Source: Bacteroidota bacterium (GTDB lineage: Bacteria > Bacteroidota > Bacteroidia > B-17B0 > Aurantibacillaceae). From it: a stretch of 64,000 nt of DNA. Below, one piece after another: positions 37,164-45,371 of the stretch. The stretch covers positions 124,001 through 188,000 of the forward strand of contig JAFLBH010000003.1 in the NCBI GenBank assembly GCA_017303905.1, in the 5' to 3' direction. The first letter of the stretch is position 1. Each line of letters opens with the position of its first letter. The notes below the pieces were generated by a model that was not told the DNA's origin, made no database searches, and saw only the letters and a list, made by a program, of their open reading frames with translations. Position numbers and translations under genes: made by a program.

Positions 37164-37769
37164 TTAAGCGCAATTAATTGTAGATGTTGCGGTAATAATT
37201 ACTCTTCTAACGCGTTCAATCGTAATCGCACCGGTAACAATACCACCTCCATTATCGTTGCCGATAATTAAACGGTTAGCATTATTAACATTAATGGCTC
37301 CTTTAATAACACCTTTGTTCACCACTTTTAAAGCAGAACCGTGATTTACGTTAATAGCCCCCTTAATTACACCGCCTTTTCTGGCTACTACATTACCCTG
37401 ATTAGTAACAGATACATCACCTTCTACAGTGCCTCCGTCTTCAACAATAAGGTTGGCGCTATTTACTGTAATCGCACCTGTAATTTTTCCTCCTCCTTTT
37501 ACTTTTAATGTTTCTCCATTCGCTACATTATACGGTCCAGCTACCGGAGTAGTAATTTCTGTGGTAGTTGGTACATACTTTTGCAAATTCGTTGCAATTG
37601 GATTATCTACAGTGTAGTCAATATCATACGTTACCGGATCTCCAACTTGTAATCCTTTTGTCGCGAAATCCTTATCGTTATACGGATACGTTTTTCCGCT
37701 CTCTGCTTCTGCAACTGTACCTACTGACGGGTCTGCTGCATCAATTGTTTCTACTGTTCCTAATGCCAT
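37164..37769 (-). CDS. Cold-shock-like N-terminus joined to a 20-residue-period beta-solenoid
   Basis: A 201-residue protein with no signal peptide. Residues 3-62 resemble a diverged cold-shock (OB-fold) domain: GTV near the start, then ESGKTYPY, FATKGLQVGDPVTYDID and a D-N-P-I-A-T-N close, comparable to the CSD order G-T-V, G-K-x-x-F, L-x-x-G-x-x-V-x-F-x-I, P-x-A-x-N. The RNA-binding aromatic motifs are not kept. Residues 93-194 are five tandem coils of about 20 residues with G-x-I-x-G-A-I-x-V-N at each start (GGKITGAITVN, GGTVEGDVSVT, GGVIKGAINVN, KGVIKGAINVN, GGIVTGAITIE), predicting a parallel beta-helix, perhaps polymerising like bactofilins (period 17 there). It ends in cysteine. I do not recognise a described family. 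Confidence 0.72.
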   Translation of the reverse strand: MALGTVETIDAADPSVGTVAEAESGKTYPYNDKDFATKGLQVGDPVTYDIDYTVDNPIATNLQKYVPTTTEITTPVAGPYNVANGETLKVKGGGKITGAITVNSANLIVEDGGTVEGDVSVTNQGNVVARKGGVIKGAINVNHGSALKVVNKGVIKGAINVNNANRLIIGNDNGGGIVTGAITIERVRRVIITATSTINCA

Positions 37770-37861
37770 AATGTTTATGTTTTAAAATTAGTTATACAGC
37801 AATAATAAAAATATAAACTTAAACTAAAAAATATTTTACTATATTTATCGTGAGTCCTTTT

Positions 37862-39925
37862 ATGCGTTGTCTGTTTTCGCTCATAATTCTATTAGCGCTT
37901 AATTCTGCAATTAGGTGTCAGAACATTGATTCTATCGAACGTATAATAAAAAACAGTCCGGATGACTCTGTTAAGGTTTCTAATTATATCAACAATATTA
38001 TTAATCCATTAAAAAATAATGGAGATTTAGAACAAGCTGAAAAATATTGTATTAATGTTACAGAAAAATTCAGCCAGAACTCCCGTTTAAAATTAAGCAT
38101 TGGTATTGCCCACGTACAGGTACTCATTGCTGCTGAAAAATTTAATGAGGCTAGCGATCTAATTACTAAATTGATGATTAAAGCAATTGAAACCAAAAAT
38201 AAAATTGCACAAGCCATGTGCCTGAAAGAAAAAGCCTTTCTACAACTTTATTCAGGTAATTACGAAACGGCGGCCGAATTATATTATGATGCTTTAAATA
38301 AATGGAAAGAAACCAATGATTTAATACGAATTGCTGTGGGCTACGGTGATTTGGCCATGATTAATTATTACCTCGGGCACTTTAAAGAAGCCTCTGAATA
38401 CTGGCAAAAAAGCGTTGATATTTATACTATTCAAAATGATAAAGTAAAGTTATCCGGCGATCTTGGTAATTTAGGATTAGTACATATTGAATTAGGTGAT
38501 TTATTTAAAGCAGAACAAAACCTTAAAAAATCGCTTCAGCTTTCATTAGAAACTAATTCTTATAACTTAATTGCCAATGCTTATAATAACCTTTGCAAAC
38601 TGGAGTCTCATAAAAACAATCTTTCGGCTGCCATCGAATACAATAAAAAATCAATTGAATACTATCAAAAAACCGGAGACATAGAACATTTGATTAACTC
38701 GTACTCAAATAGTGCAGAATTATGCAGAAGATTTAAAAATCACAAAGAAGCTTTGGATTATATTAACAAGGCATTTGAATTAGAAAGTCAACGAAATAAT
38801 AAAACCAATCTGAATGTACTTTTGCTCAATCGAGCCGCCATCTATGCGGATATTAAAAAACATAAGGAGGCATATGAGGATATCTTACAACATATGCAAA
38901 TTAAAGATTCTTTAGTTAACTCCGAAAATCAATTGGCTGTTTCTGAACTTGAAAAAAAATACGAACTCAGCGAAAAGGAAAACGAAAATAAACTACTAAG
39001 CGAAAAAATTAAAGTGAAAGATGTAGAAAGTGACAGACAAAAATTAGCTATTTCCTTAATTGGAATTGTACTATTGTTTGTCGCCGGTGCTGCATTTATT
39101 CTAATCCGACAAAACCGCGAAAAAAACCGAATCAATACGCAGTTGGCTGAAAAAAACAACATCATCGAATCACAACATAAAGACATAAAAGACAGTATAC
39201 AATACGCCAAACGAATTCAGGATGCCATTCTTCCCCCACTCTCACATATTCAAAACTTTCTCAAAGATTCTTTTATCTATTACAAACCAAAAGACATAGT
39301 TGCGGGTGATTTTTATTGGATGGAACATAAAGACCATTTAGTTTTTATTGCCGCGGCTGATTGTACCGGTCATGGTGTGCCGGGTGCTATGGTAAGTGTG
39401 GTATGTTCGAATGCACTTAATCGCGCGGTTTTAGAATTTAACTTAACCGACCCCGGAAAAATCCTCGATAAAACGCGTGATTTGATTTTGGAAACTTTTG
39501 CGAAAAGTGATGCGGATGTAAAAGACGGAATGGATATTTCTTTATGCGTGGTTAATAATGTAACAAAAACAGTTTCATGGGCAGGTGCCAATAATCCGCT
39601 TTGGTTTACCAATGATAAAAACATGATTGAAATAACGGCCGACAAACAGCCAATTGGTAAATCTGATCACCCGAAACCTTTCGCCACACACGCAGTACCG
39701 GTTAAAAGCGGGGATTCTATTTTCCTATTTACCGATGGATATGCCGATCAGTTTGGCGGACCAAAAGGAAAAAAATTCAAATACAAACAATTTCAGGAAC
39801 TTCTATTAGCTAAAAACAACGAAAAACCTGAAGTTCAAATGCAGGCTATTCACGATACGTTTATGCAATGGAAAGGACCGCAAGAACAAATTGATGATGT
39901 TTGCGTAATTGGCTTCCGCATCTAA
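37862..39925 (+). CDS. TPR-sensor SpoIIE-type PP2C phosphatase
   Basis: A 687-residue membrane signalling protein. A signal peptide (about 1-20, ending AIRCQ) is followed by six or more tetratricopeptide repeats in the periplasm (to about 330), a coiled coil, one transmembrane helix (LAISLIGIVLLFVAGAAFIL), a second coiled coil and a cytoplasmic SpoIIE/PP2C phosphatase domain with KPKDIVAGDFYW, DCTGHGVPGAMVS and FLFTDGYADQFGG. The start is ATG 37862; the frame also has a GTG at 37850. A TATATTTA box at 37840-37847 puts the transcript start near 37854. Its targets would be phosphorylated anti-sigma antagonist-type proteins, none of which are nearby. Confidence 0.9.
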   Translation: MRCLFSLIILLALNSAIRCQNIDSIERIIKNSPDDSVKVSNYINNIINPLKNNGDLEQAEKYCINVTEKFSQNSRLKLSIGIAHVQVLIAAEKFNEASDLITKLMIKAIETKNKIAQAMCLKEKAFLQLYSGNYETAAELYYDALNKWKETNDLIRIAVGYGDLAMINYYLGHFKEASEYWQKSVDIYTIQNDKVKLSGDLGNLGLVHIELGDLFKAEQNLKKSLQLSLETNSYNLIANAYNNLCKLESHKNNLSAAIEYNKKSIEYYQKTGDIEHLINSYSNSAELCRRFKNHKEALDYINKAFELESQRNNKTNLNVLLLNRAAIYADIKKHKEAYEDILQHMQIKDSLVNSENQLAVSELEKKYELSEKENENKLLSEKIKVKDVESDRQKLAISLIGIVLLFVAGAAFILIRQNREKNRINTQLAEKNNIIESQHKDIKDSIQYAKRIQDAILPPLSHIQNFLKDSFIYYKPKDIVAGDFYWMEHKDHLVFIAAADCTGHGVPGAMVSVVCSNALNRAVLEFNLTDPGKILDKTRDLILETFAKSDADVKDGMDISLCVVNNVTKTVSWAGANNPLWFTNDKNMIEITADKQPIGKSDHPKPFATHAVPVKSGDSIFLFTDGYADQFGGPKGKKFKYKQFQELLLAKNNEKPEVQMQAIHDTFMQWKGPQEQIDDVCVIGFRI

Positions 39926-40020
39926 TCCCCCTTTATGGGGTAATTTGACATTTCTCAGTGGATTTTTATTGGAAAAAAGGTCTATAAATACTATCCTTGT
40001 ATCCGTAAAAATTCATCCCT

Positions 40021-42108
40021 ATGAACTCAAAAAAACTAATTATTCCTTTTTGTCTGGCTTTAGCCCTGAGCTCATGTCAATCCGACAATAACGAATTATC
40101 TGTGCTTGAAAAAAAAGCAAACGTAAGCGATACTCTTAAACCTGAAGAAGAGTTTAAATACATTGCAGAGCAATTTGCTGATTTACGTGTTTTACGTTAT
40201 AAAGTAGAAGATTTCGACCAGCTTTCGCTGCAACAAAAAGAACTTTTATATTATTTATATGAAGCGGCCTTATGCGGACGCGACATTACGTGGGATCAAA
40301 ACTATAAGTATAATCTTACTATTAGAAAAATTCTGGAAGCAATCGTTGACGGTAGCAATAACAATGCAAACGATCCTGAGTTTCAGAAATTCTTAGTATA
40401 TGCAAAACGCGTGTGGTTTAGCAGCGGTATTCATCATCATTACAGCAGTGATAAATTCATTCCTGAATGCTCTAAGGAATATTTTATCGACTTGATTAAA
40501 AAAACGGATCCAAAAAAATTACCATTAATGAATAATGAATCGGTCGACAACCTCGTTGGTTTTATTATTCCGATTATTTACGATACAACTATTTCAGTTA
40601 AGAAAGTACAGTTAGATCCGAGCAAAGACCTTGTTTTATCATCGGCTGTTAACTTTTATGAAGGCGTTAATCAAGCTGAAGTAACTTCTTTCTACGAAAA
40701 GCAAACGGATAAAACTTCCAAAACTCCGGTGATGCAAGGTTTAAACAGCAAATTAGTGAAAGAGGGTGACAAAATTGTAGAGAAAAAGTGGATGGTTGGA
40801 GATATGTACACCGCAGCTATCGAGAAAATTGTGTTTTGGTTAGAAAAAGCGGTTACTGTGGCTGAAAATGCCGCGCAAAAAGAAGCGCTTGAAAAACTAA
40901 TTAAGTTCTATAAAACCGGTGACTTAAAAGATTTTGATGAATACTGCATCGCTTGGGTAAAGGATACCGAAAGCGCTATTGATGTGGTAAATGGTTTTAT
41001 TGAAGTTTATCAAGATCCATTAGGCCGCAAAGGTTCTTTTGAAGCGGTAGTATCTGTAAAGGATATGGAAGCCAGTAAACGTATTGCTACCATTGGAGCA
41101 AATGCTCAGTGGTTTGAAGATAATTCTTCCATATTACCTGAACATAAAAAGAAAAGTGTAAAAGGAATTTCAGCTAAAGTAATTAATGCTGTGGTGGAAT
41201 CAGGTGATTCCGGACCGGTTACGCCTATTGGAATTAATTTACCAAACAACGAGTGGATTCGTGAAACTCACGGTTCTAAATCCGTTAACTTAGGTAATAT
41301 TGTGGAAGCCTATGAACAAGCAGCGGGCGGCAGTGTAGTAGATGAATTCTATTTCACACCTGAAATCGCTGAGCGCGTAAAAAAATGTGCCGGTCTGGCT
41401 GACAAATTACATACAGATATGCATGAGGTAATTGGTCACGCAAGCGGACAAATTGAAGAAGGTGTTGGACAACCACACGAAACATTAAAGAATTACGCCA
41501 GTGCATTGGAGGAAGGCCGCGCGGATTTAGTAGCACTTTATTATTTAATGGATCAGAAGTTAGTTGACTTAGGTGTAATGCCTTCTTTAGATTATGGAAA
41601 AGCAGCGTATGATGAATACATCACTAAAGGCTTATTAATTCAAACTTCTCGTATCAAACTTGGTAACAACATTGAAGAAGCACACATGCGTAACCGTCAA
41701 ATGGTGGCTTTGTGGGCATATGAAAACGGAAAGAAAGATAATGTGATTGAGAAAAAAGTAAGAGATGGAAAAACATTTTTTGTAGTAAATGACTATGAAA
41801 AACTACGCACTTTATTCGGCGATTTATTACGCGAACTTCAACGAATTAAATCAAAAGGTGATTATAAAGCGGGACGTAATTTAATTGAAAATTACGGTGT
41901 AAAAATCGACCCTGCTTTACACAAGGAAGTTTTGGATCGTTACAGCAAATTAAATATCGCTCCGTATGCAGGATTTATCCAACCAAAATTAACGCCTGTT
42001 ATGAAAGACGGAAAAATAATTGATGTGAAAATTTCTTATCCGGCTGATTTTTCTACTCAAATGCTTGAGTATGGAAAAGATTACGGATTACTTCCCGCTA
42101 TTAATTAA
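40021..42108 (+). CDS. Dipeptidyl peptidase III-like M49 lipoprotein
   Basis: A 695-residue lipoprotein (signal MNSKKLIIPFCLALALSSC, lipobox cysteine near 19). The M49 zinc site is complete: HEVIGH at 468-473 and EEGRAD with glutamates at 497-498. DPP III removes dipeptides from the N-terminus of oligopeptides. Here it is membrane-anchored, so it would act on peptides in the periplasm or at the cell surface. It is followed by a bidirectional terminator and probably forms a single-gene unit. The S46 peptidase at 52.6 kb gives a second dipeptide-releasing activity. Confidence 0.9.
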   Translation: MNSKKLIIPFCLALALSSCQSDNNELSVLEKKANVSDTLKPEEEFKYIAEQFADLRVLRYKVEDFDQLSLQQKELLYYLYEAALCGRDITWDQNYKYNLTIRKILEAIVDGSNNNANDPEFQKFLVYAKRVWFSSGIHHHYSSDKFIPECSKEYFIDLIKKTDPKKLPLMNNESVDNLVGFIIPIIYDTTISVKKVQLDPSKDLVLSSAVNFYEGVNQAEVTSFYEKQTDKTSKTPVMQGLNSKLVKEGDKIVEKKWMVGDMYTAAIEKIVFWLEKAVTVAENAAQKEALEKLIKFYKTGDLKDFDEYCIAWVKDTESAIDVVNGFIEVYQDPLGRKGSFEAVVSVKDMEASKRIATIGANAQWFEDNSSILPEHKKKSVKGISAKVINAVVESGDSGPVTPIGINLPNNEWIRETHGSKSVNLGNIVEAYEQAAGGSVVDEFYFTPEIAERVKKCAGLADKLHTDMHEVIGHASGQIEEGVGQPHETLKNYASALEEGRADLVALYYLMDQKLVDLGVMPSLDYGKAAYDEYITKGLLIQTSRIKLGNNIEEAHMRNRQMVALWAYENGKKDNVIEKKVRDGKTFFVVNDYEKLRTLFGDLLRELQRIKSKGDYKAGRNLIENYGVKIDPALHKEVLDRYSKLNIAPYAGFIQPKLTPVMKDGKIIDVKISYPADFSTQMLEYGKDYGLLPAIN

Positions 42109-42127
42109 AAAACAATCAACTGATTTT

Positions 42128-42155
42128 AAAAGCCGCTGAATTATCAGCGGCTTTT
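42128..42155. terminator. Bidirectional intrinsic terminator
   Basis: AAAGCCGCTGA and TCAGCGGCTTT form an 11-bp stem around ATTA, with an A run on the left and a T run on the right. It lies between the M49 gene (plus) and the serine hydrolase (minus) and can end both. Confidence 0.9.
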
Positions 42156-43304
42156 TTATTTGAGGTAAGAATAAGAAACAGGATTGGTCATCTCATAAAA
42201 TGCGCGGTGAATTCTTCCGCGAATATGAAGCTTAGTAAGTTTGTTTTGCTCGGCATCAGGATAAACACGATTCGATAAGAAAACTACAATCAAATTATTT
42301 TTAGGATCAGCCCAGGTGAATGTTCCGGTAAATCCGCTATGACCATAACTATCTGCGCTGCATAATTCAGTAACCGGACTTTCCTTCTTAGGATCTGTTT
42401 CCGGCTTATCAAAACACAATCCCCTTCTGTTTGTACCGCAAAAATGACAACCGGTAAAATCTTTCACTACATTACTATCCAAATACCTCACGCCGGCATA
42501 CTCTCCTTTGTTTAAATACATTTGCATGAGAATGGCTAAATCAGTTGCGTTTCCAAATAATCCGGCATGCCCTGCTACTCCACCCAACAACGCTGCTCCC
42601 GGGTCATGAACATAACCTTGCACAATTTGCTTCCTGAATTTTACATCATTTTCTGTTGGCGCAATTTCATTTGCCTTATGAGATTGTAATGGTAGATATG
42701 TCAACCCCAATCCCATTGGCTTATAAAATGTATTCGACACATAATCATTCAAGGGTTGCTTGGTGATGTTTTCTACTACGCGCTGAATAAAATAATATCC
42801 CAAATCACTGTAAAGGTATTTTCCTTTATTCTCCACCTTACTATTGATAATACGGCTGAAAATACTGTCTCTGAATTCTTTTTTTACGTATAAATTTTCG
42901 GCTACTTGCACAGAGTATTCCTCGGTACGCTTGTCGCTATAAATTCCCGGCTTATAATTTCCTTGTTTATCGATGGTACGAAGCCAAAACGGAATCCATG
43001 CTTGTAAACCCGCCTGATGTGTGAGCACTTCCTCAATCATCATATCCTCTTTATTACAACTTTTCAATTCCGGTAAATATTCACATAAGGTTTTTTTATA
43101 ATCAAATTGTTTCTCGCCGGTTAAGCGCATGAGAGATAATGCCGATGATGCAATTTTAGTTACGGAAGCTAAATCGTAAATCGTAGAATTACTCACTTTT
43201 GGCGAGCCCGCTTCGTAAGTGTAATTTCCGTATGATTTTTGGAAAAATAATTTGCCATCTTTAATCGCTACAATCTGACAACCCGGAAATGCTTTCTCCG
43301 TCAT
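42156..43304 (-). CDS. Serine hydrolase domain, apparent 3' half of a GH3 fusion gene
   Basis: A 382-residue class C beta-lactamase/penicillin-binding-like domain with SVTK (the S-x-x-K catalytic serine in DLASVTKIAS), YSDLGYY (Y-x-N position) and a late HSGFTGT segment in place of the third motif. It has no signal peptide of its own. The same frame reads upstream of the ATG at 43304 without a stop through LDRIDSIVNYA, the usual first helix of the domain, back to an 11-A run at the end of the GH3 gene. One base fewer in that run would fuse the two. The domain probably belongs to a single exported protein of about 985 residues. Confidence 0.75.
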   Translation of the reverse strand: MTEKAFPGCQIVAIKDGKLFFQKSYGNYTYEAGSPKVSNSTIYDLASVTKIASSALSLMRLTGEKQFDYKKTLCEYLPELKSCNKEDMMIEEVLTHQAGLQAWIPFWLRTIDKQGNYKPGIYSDKRTEEYSVQVAENLYVKKEFRDSIFSRIINSKVENKGKYLYSDLGYYFIQRVVENITKQPLNDYVSNTFYKPMGLGLTYLPLQSHKANEIAPTENDVKFRKQIVQGYVHDPGAALLGGVAGHAGLFGNATDLAILMQMYLNKGEYAGVRYLDSNVVKDFTGCHFCGTNRRGLCFDKPETDPKKESPVTELCSADSYGHSGFTGTFTWADPKNNLIVVFLSNRVYPDAEQNKLTKLHIRGRIHRAFYEMTNPVSYSYLK

Positions 43305-43332
43305 CGCGTAATTTACGATACTGTCTATTCGA

Positions 43333-45108
43333 TCAAGATTTTTTTTTTTGAACGCCTATTTGCGCCGGCGTTACAAATTGTATACGTATCGGATTGAGCT
43401 CTATTCCGGTGTTGTATTTAAACGTTTTGGTTGTGACAGGTAATTTTCCATTTACTTTAATGGCACCCATGACAACTTCTGCTGCTGCTTTCTGGCTGTA
43501 GTTCGTGTACTCATAAGCCATAACAATGGATTTCAAATTTTGGGTTGAATTCATAGCGTTTAAAACATACGGACTTCCAAAAACAACCGCTGTTGTTGGT
43601 TTTAATTTGGAAATGGAATCGATAACCGCCATACTTTGAGCAGATACTCCAAAATTACCTACCGGCTTCAAGTTCGTTTTATTGATTTGCAATATTACAA
43701 CATCGAAATTTTTCAATCGCGCAAAAAGTGAATCGACTTCCTTCTTTGGTGAGTCATGCTCTATTCCAAAATGCTTAACAGAAGAGTAGTTCATTAATGA
43801 TTTGGTAAATACATTTTCCTCTTTAACACCAATCGATACTTCAGCGACTTTCAATTTATCTAATTGCGTTAAAGGCAGTAATCCCCCATCATTTTTTAAT
43901 AAAGTCATGGTAGCCTCCGCTAATTTAGCGATGATAGCCTCCGCTTCCGGCGTATTCAGCTCTTCATAAATATTTTTTAATTGAACATGCTGTCTTTGAT
44001 TTAATCCGCACCAATATTTGGCTTTTAAAATTTTCTTACAGCGTTCATTAATTTCCTCTTGTGTAATTAATCCTGAAGCAATTGCTTTTTTAATCTCTTC
44101 CATTGCCACAGGTACACTTTCTGAAAATAACAGCACATCGTTACCCGCTAACAATGCTTTCACATCCACAACACCCGGCGGAAAATACTTTGAAGCACCT
44201 TTCATATTCAAAGCATCGGTAAAGACCAGGCCATTAAAACCCATTTCCTTCTTCAGCAAATCTGTTACCACTTTAGGAGATAAAGTTGAAGCTAAATTTT
44301 GAGTTGTATCCAATGCCGGAATACTCAGATGAGCCACCATCACACTTGCTAAACCTCTTTCAAAGAGATAACGGAAAGGATAGAGTTCAAGGGAATCCAA
44401 TCGCTCACGACTGTGTTTAATGGTTGGTAGTGCTTTATGTGAATCTACGTCCGTATCACCATGTCCAGGAAAATGTTTTCCATTGGCCATTACATGTTCG
44501 TCCTGCATTCCTTTCATATACATGTACGCCTTTTCCGCCACCTTATATTTATTTTCTCCAAAACTTCTTATTCCAATAACAGGATTTTCAGGATTATTAT
44601 TCACATCAATAACCGGCGCAAAATTTACATGCAGTCCCACTCGTTTACATTCCTTTGCAATCTGACGCCCCATATAATAAATTAAAGAATCATTTTGGAT
44701 GGCGCCCAATGCCATTTGACGAGGATAACGAGGTGTACTATCCAAACGCATGGCTAATCCCCACTCACCATCGATACTCAGTAAGAGCGGTGTCTTTGCC
44801 ATGTTCTGATAATAATTCACAAGCTTAGCATGACGGAGTGGTCCGCCCTGCATCATGATGAGTCCGCCAATATTATATTTCTGAATCAATTCCCGCACTT
44901 CACGAACGTGTTTCATGTCTTTATTGCTGTAAGCAGCCACCATAAACAATTGCGCAATTCGCTCATCGGGACTTAGAGCATCAAATACTGAATCCACCCA
45001 ACGCAATTCACTTTGCAAAAAATCCGGACGATTGTCTTTAGGCGGCTTAAAGGATGCGCCTAAAAACAATAAAAAACTAAGCCCTATGGCTGATAATACA
45101 ATTCTCAC
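43333..45108 (-). CDS. Glycoside hydrolase family 3, NagZ-type, apparent 5' half of a fusion gene
   Basis: A GH3 enzyme whose N-terminal TIM barrel carries the NagZ signature KHFPGHGDTDVDSHKALP with the catalytic His/Asp dyad, plus LSIDGEWGLAMRL and GLVFTDALNMKG; a GH3 C-terminal domain follows. NagZ-like enzymes remove N-acetylglucosamine from muropeptides in peptidoglycan recycling. I choose GTG 45108, which gives a good signal peptide (MRIVLSAIGLSFLLFLGASF); a TTG at 45135 extends it by nine residues. A TAACTTTA -7-like box lies just upstream of the GTG. The frame ends at 43333 immediately after an A11 run, apparently cutting off the serine hydrolase domain. Confidence 0.82.
   Translation of the reverse strand: MRIVLSAIGLSFLLFLGASFKPPKDNRPDFLQSELRWVDSVFDALSPDERIAQLFMVAAYSNKDMKHVREVRELIQKYNIGGLIMMQGGPLRHAKLVNYYQNMAKTPLLLSIDGEWGLAMRLDSTPRYPRQMALGAIQNDSLIYYMGRQIAKECKRVGLHVNFAPVIDVNNNPENPVIGIRSFGENKYKVAEKAYMYMKGMQDEHVMANGKHFPGHGDTDVDSHKALPTIKHSRERLDSLELYPFRYLFERGLASVMVAHLSIPALDTTQNLASTLSPKVVTDLLKKEMGFNGLVFTDALNMKGASKYFPPGVVDVKALLAGNDVLLFSESVPVAMEEIKKAIASGLITQEEINERCKKILKAKYWCGLNQRQHVQLKNIYEELNTPEAEAIIAKLAEATMTLLKNDGGLLPLTQLDKLKVAEVSIGVKEENVFTKSLMNYSSVKHFGIEHDSPKKEVDSLFARLKNFDVVILQINKTNLKPVGNFGVSAQSMAVIDSISKLKPTTAVVFGSPYVLNAMNSTQNLKSIVMAYEYTNYSQKAAAEVVMGAIKVNGKLPVTTKTFKYNTGIELNPIRIQFVTPAQIGVQKKKS
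43339..43349 (-). repeat. A11 homopolymer at the GH3/serine hydrolase junction
   Basis: Eleven consecutive T on the plus strand (A on the coding strand). With eleven, the GH3 frame reads CAA AAA AAA AAA TCT TGA and stops; with ten it reads CAA AAA AAA AAT CTT GAT and continues into the serine hydrolase frame. This is either a sequence error, a phase-variable tract or a transcriptional slippage site. Confidence 0.85.
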
Positions 45109-45210
45109 AGTTCCTAAAGTTACCCAATAGAGCAAAAAGGTTTTTTAGCATGTATAAATGTTTTTAACAGAGGATTTTTAATCAATTATGGTTTTGAATC
45201 AAGATTATAG

Positions 45211-45218
45211 TATATTTG
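45211..45218 (+). promoter_or_regulatory. Promoter -7 box of the phhA leader transcript
   Basis: TATATTTG is an exact TAnnTTTG. Transcription should start around 45222-45225, at or next to the ATG of the leader peptide (45223), so the leader would be translated from a leaderless end. The -33 element is weak (TTA at 45186-45188, 22 bases away; TTG at 45194-45196 is only 14 away). Confidence 0.65.
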
Positions 45219-45222
45219 CTTC

Positions 45223-45294
45223 ATGAATTTTAACAAAGCATATTATTGGTATTCTCAATTATCCGGCAGAACCGATATGCTTTATCATTATTGA
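45223..45294 (+). CDS. Aromatic leader peptide of phhA
   Basis: A 23-codon open frame, ATG to TGA, that starts MNFNKAYYWYSQ and ends LYHY. It holds five tyrosines, one tryptophan and one phenylalanine, with a cluster Y-Y-W-Y at codons 7-10. It begins right after an exact -7 box and lies upstream of an intrinsic terminator and phhA, the arrangement of a translation-attenuation leader sensing charged tRNA-Tyr (perhaps also Trp/Phe). It is too short and too composition-specific to be a typical gene. Coding evidence is from position and content only. Confidence 0.7.
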   Translation: MNFNKAYYWYSQLSGRTDMLYHY

Positions 45295-45342
45295 TTATTC
45301 ACCTTTTTTATATAATGCTAAACCCGGTTCACAGCCGGGTTT
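45261..45342 (+). promoter_or_regulatory. Attenuator with alternative RNA pairings
   Basis: The terminator stem is AAACCCGG (45320-45327) with CCGGGTTT (45335-45342), followed by TTTATTTTTT. A competing pairing exists: ATCCGGC in the leader (45261-45267) with GCCGGGT (45334-45340), seven contiguous pairs with one G-U; a further one is AACCG (45270-45274) with CGGTT (45325-45329). A ribosome stalled at the Tyr codons (45241-45252) would leave these leader bases free to form the antiterminator; a ribosome reaching the stop (45292-45294) would cover them and allow termination. Confidence 0.65.
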
Positions 45343-45352
45343 TTTATTTTTT
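45320..45352 (+). terminator. Intrinsic terminator in the phhA leader
   Basis: An 8-bp GC-rich hairpin (AAACCCGG, 7-nt loop, CCGGGTTT) runs into TTTATTTTTT and lies between the leader peptide and the phhA ATG at 45372. A terminator at this place can only make sense as an attenuator of phhA. Confidence 0.88.
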
Positions 45353-45371
45353 AAACCAATCAAACAACCAT

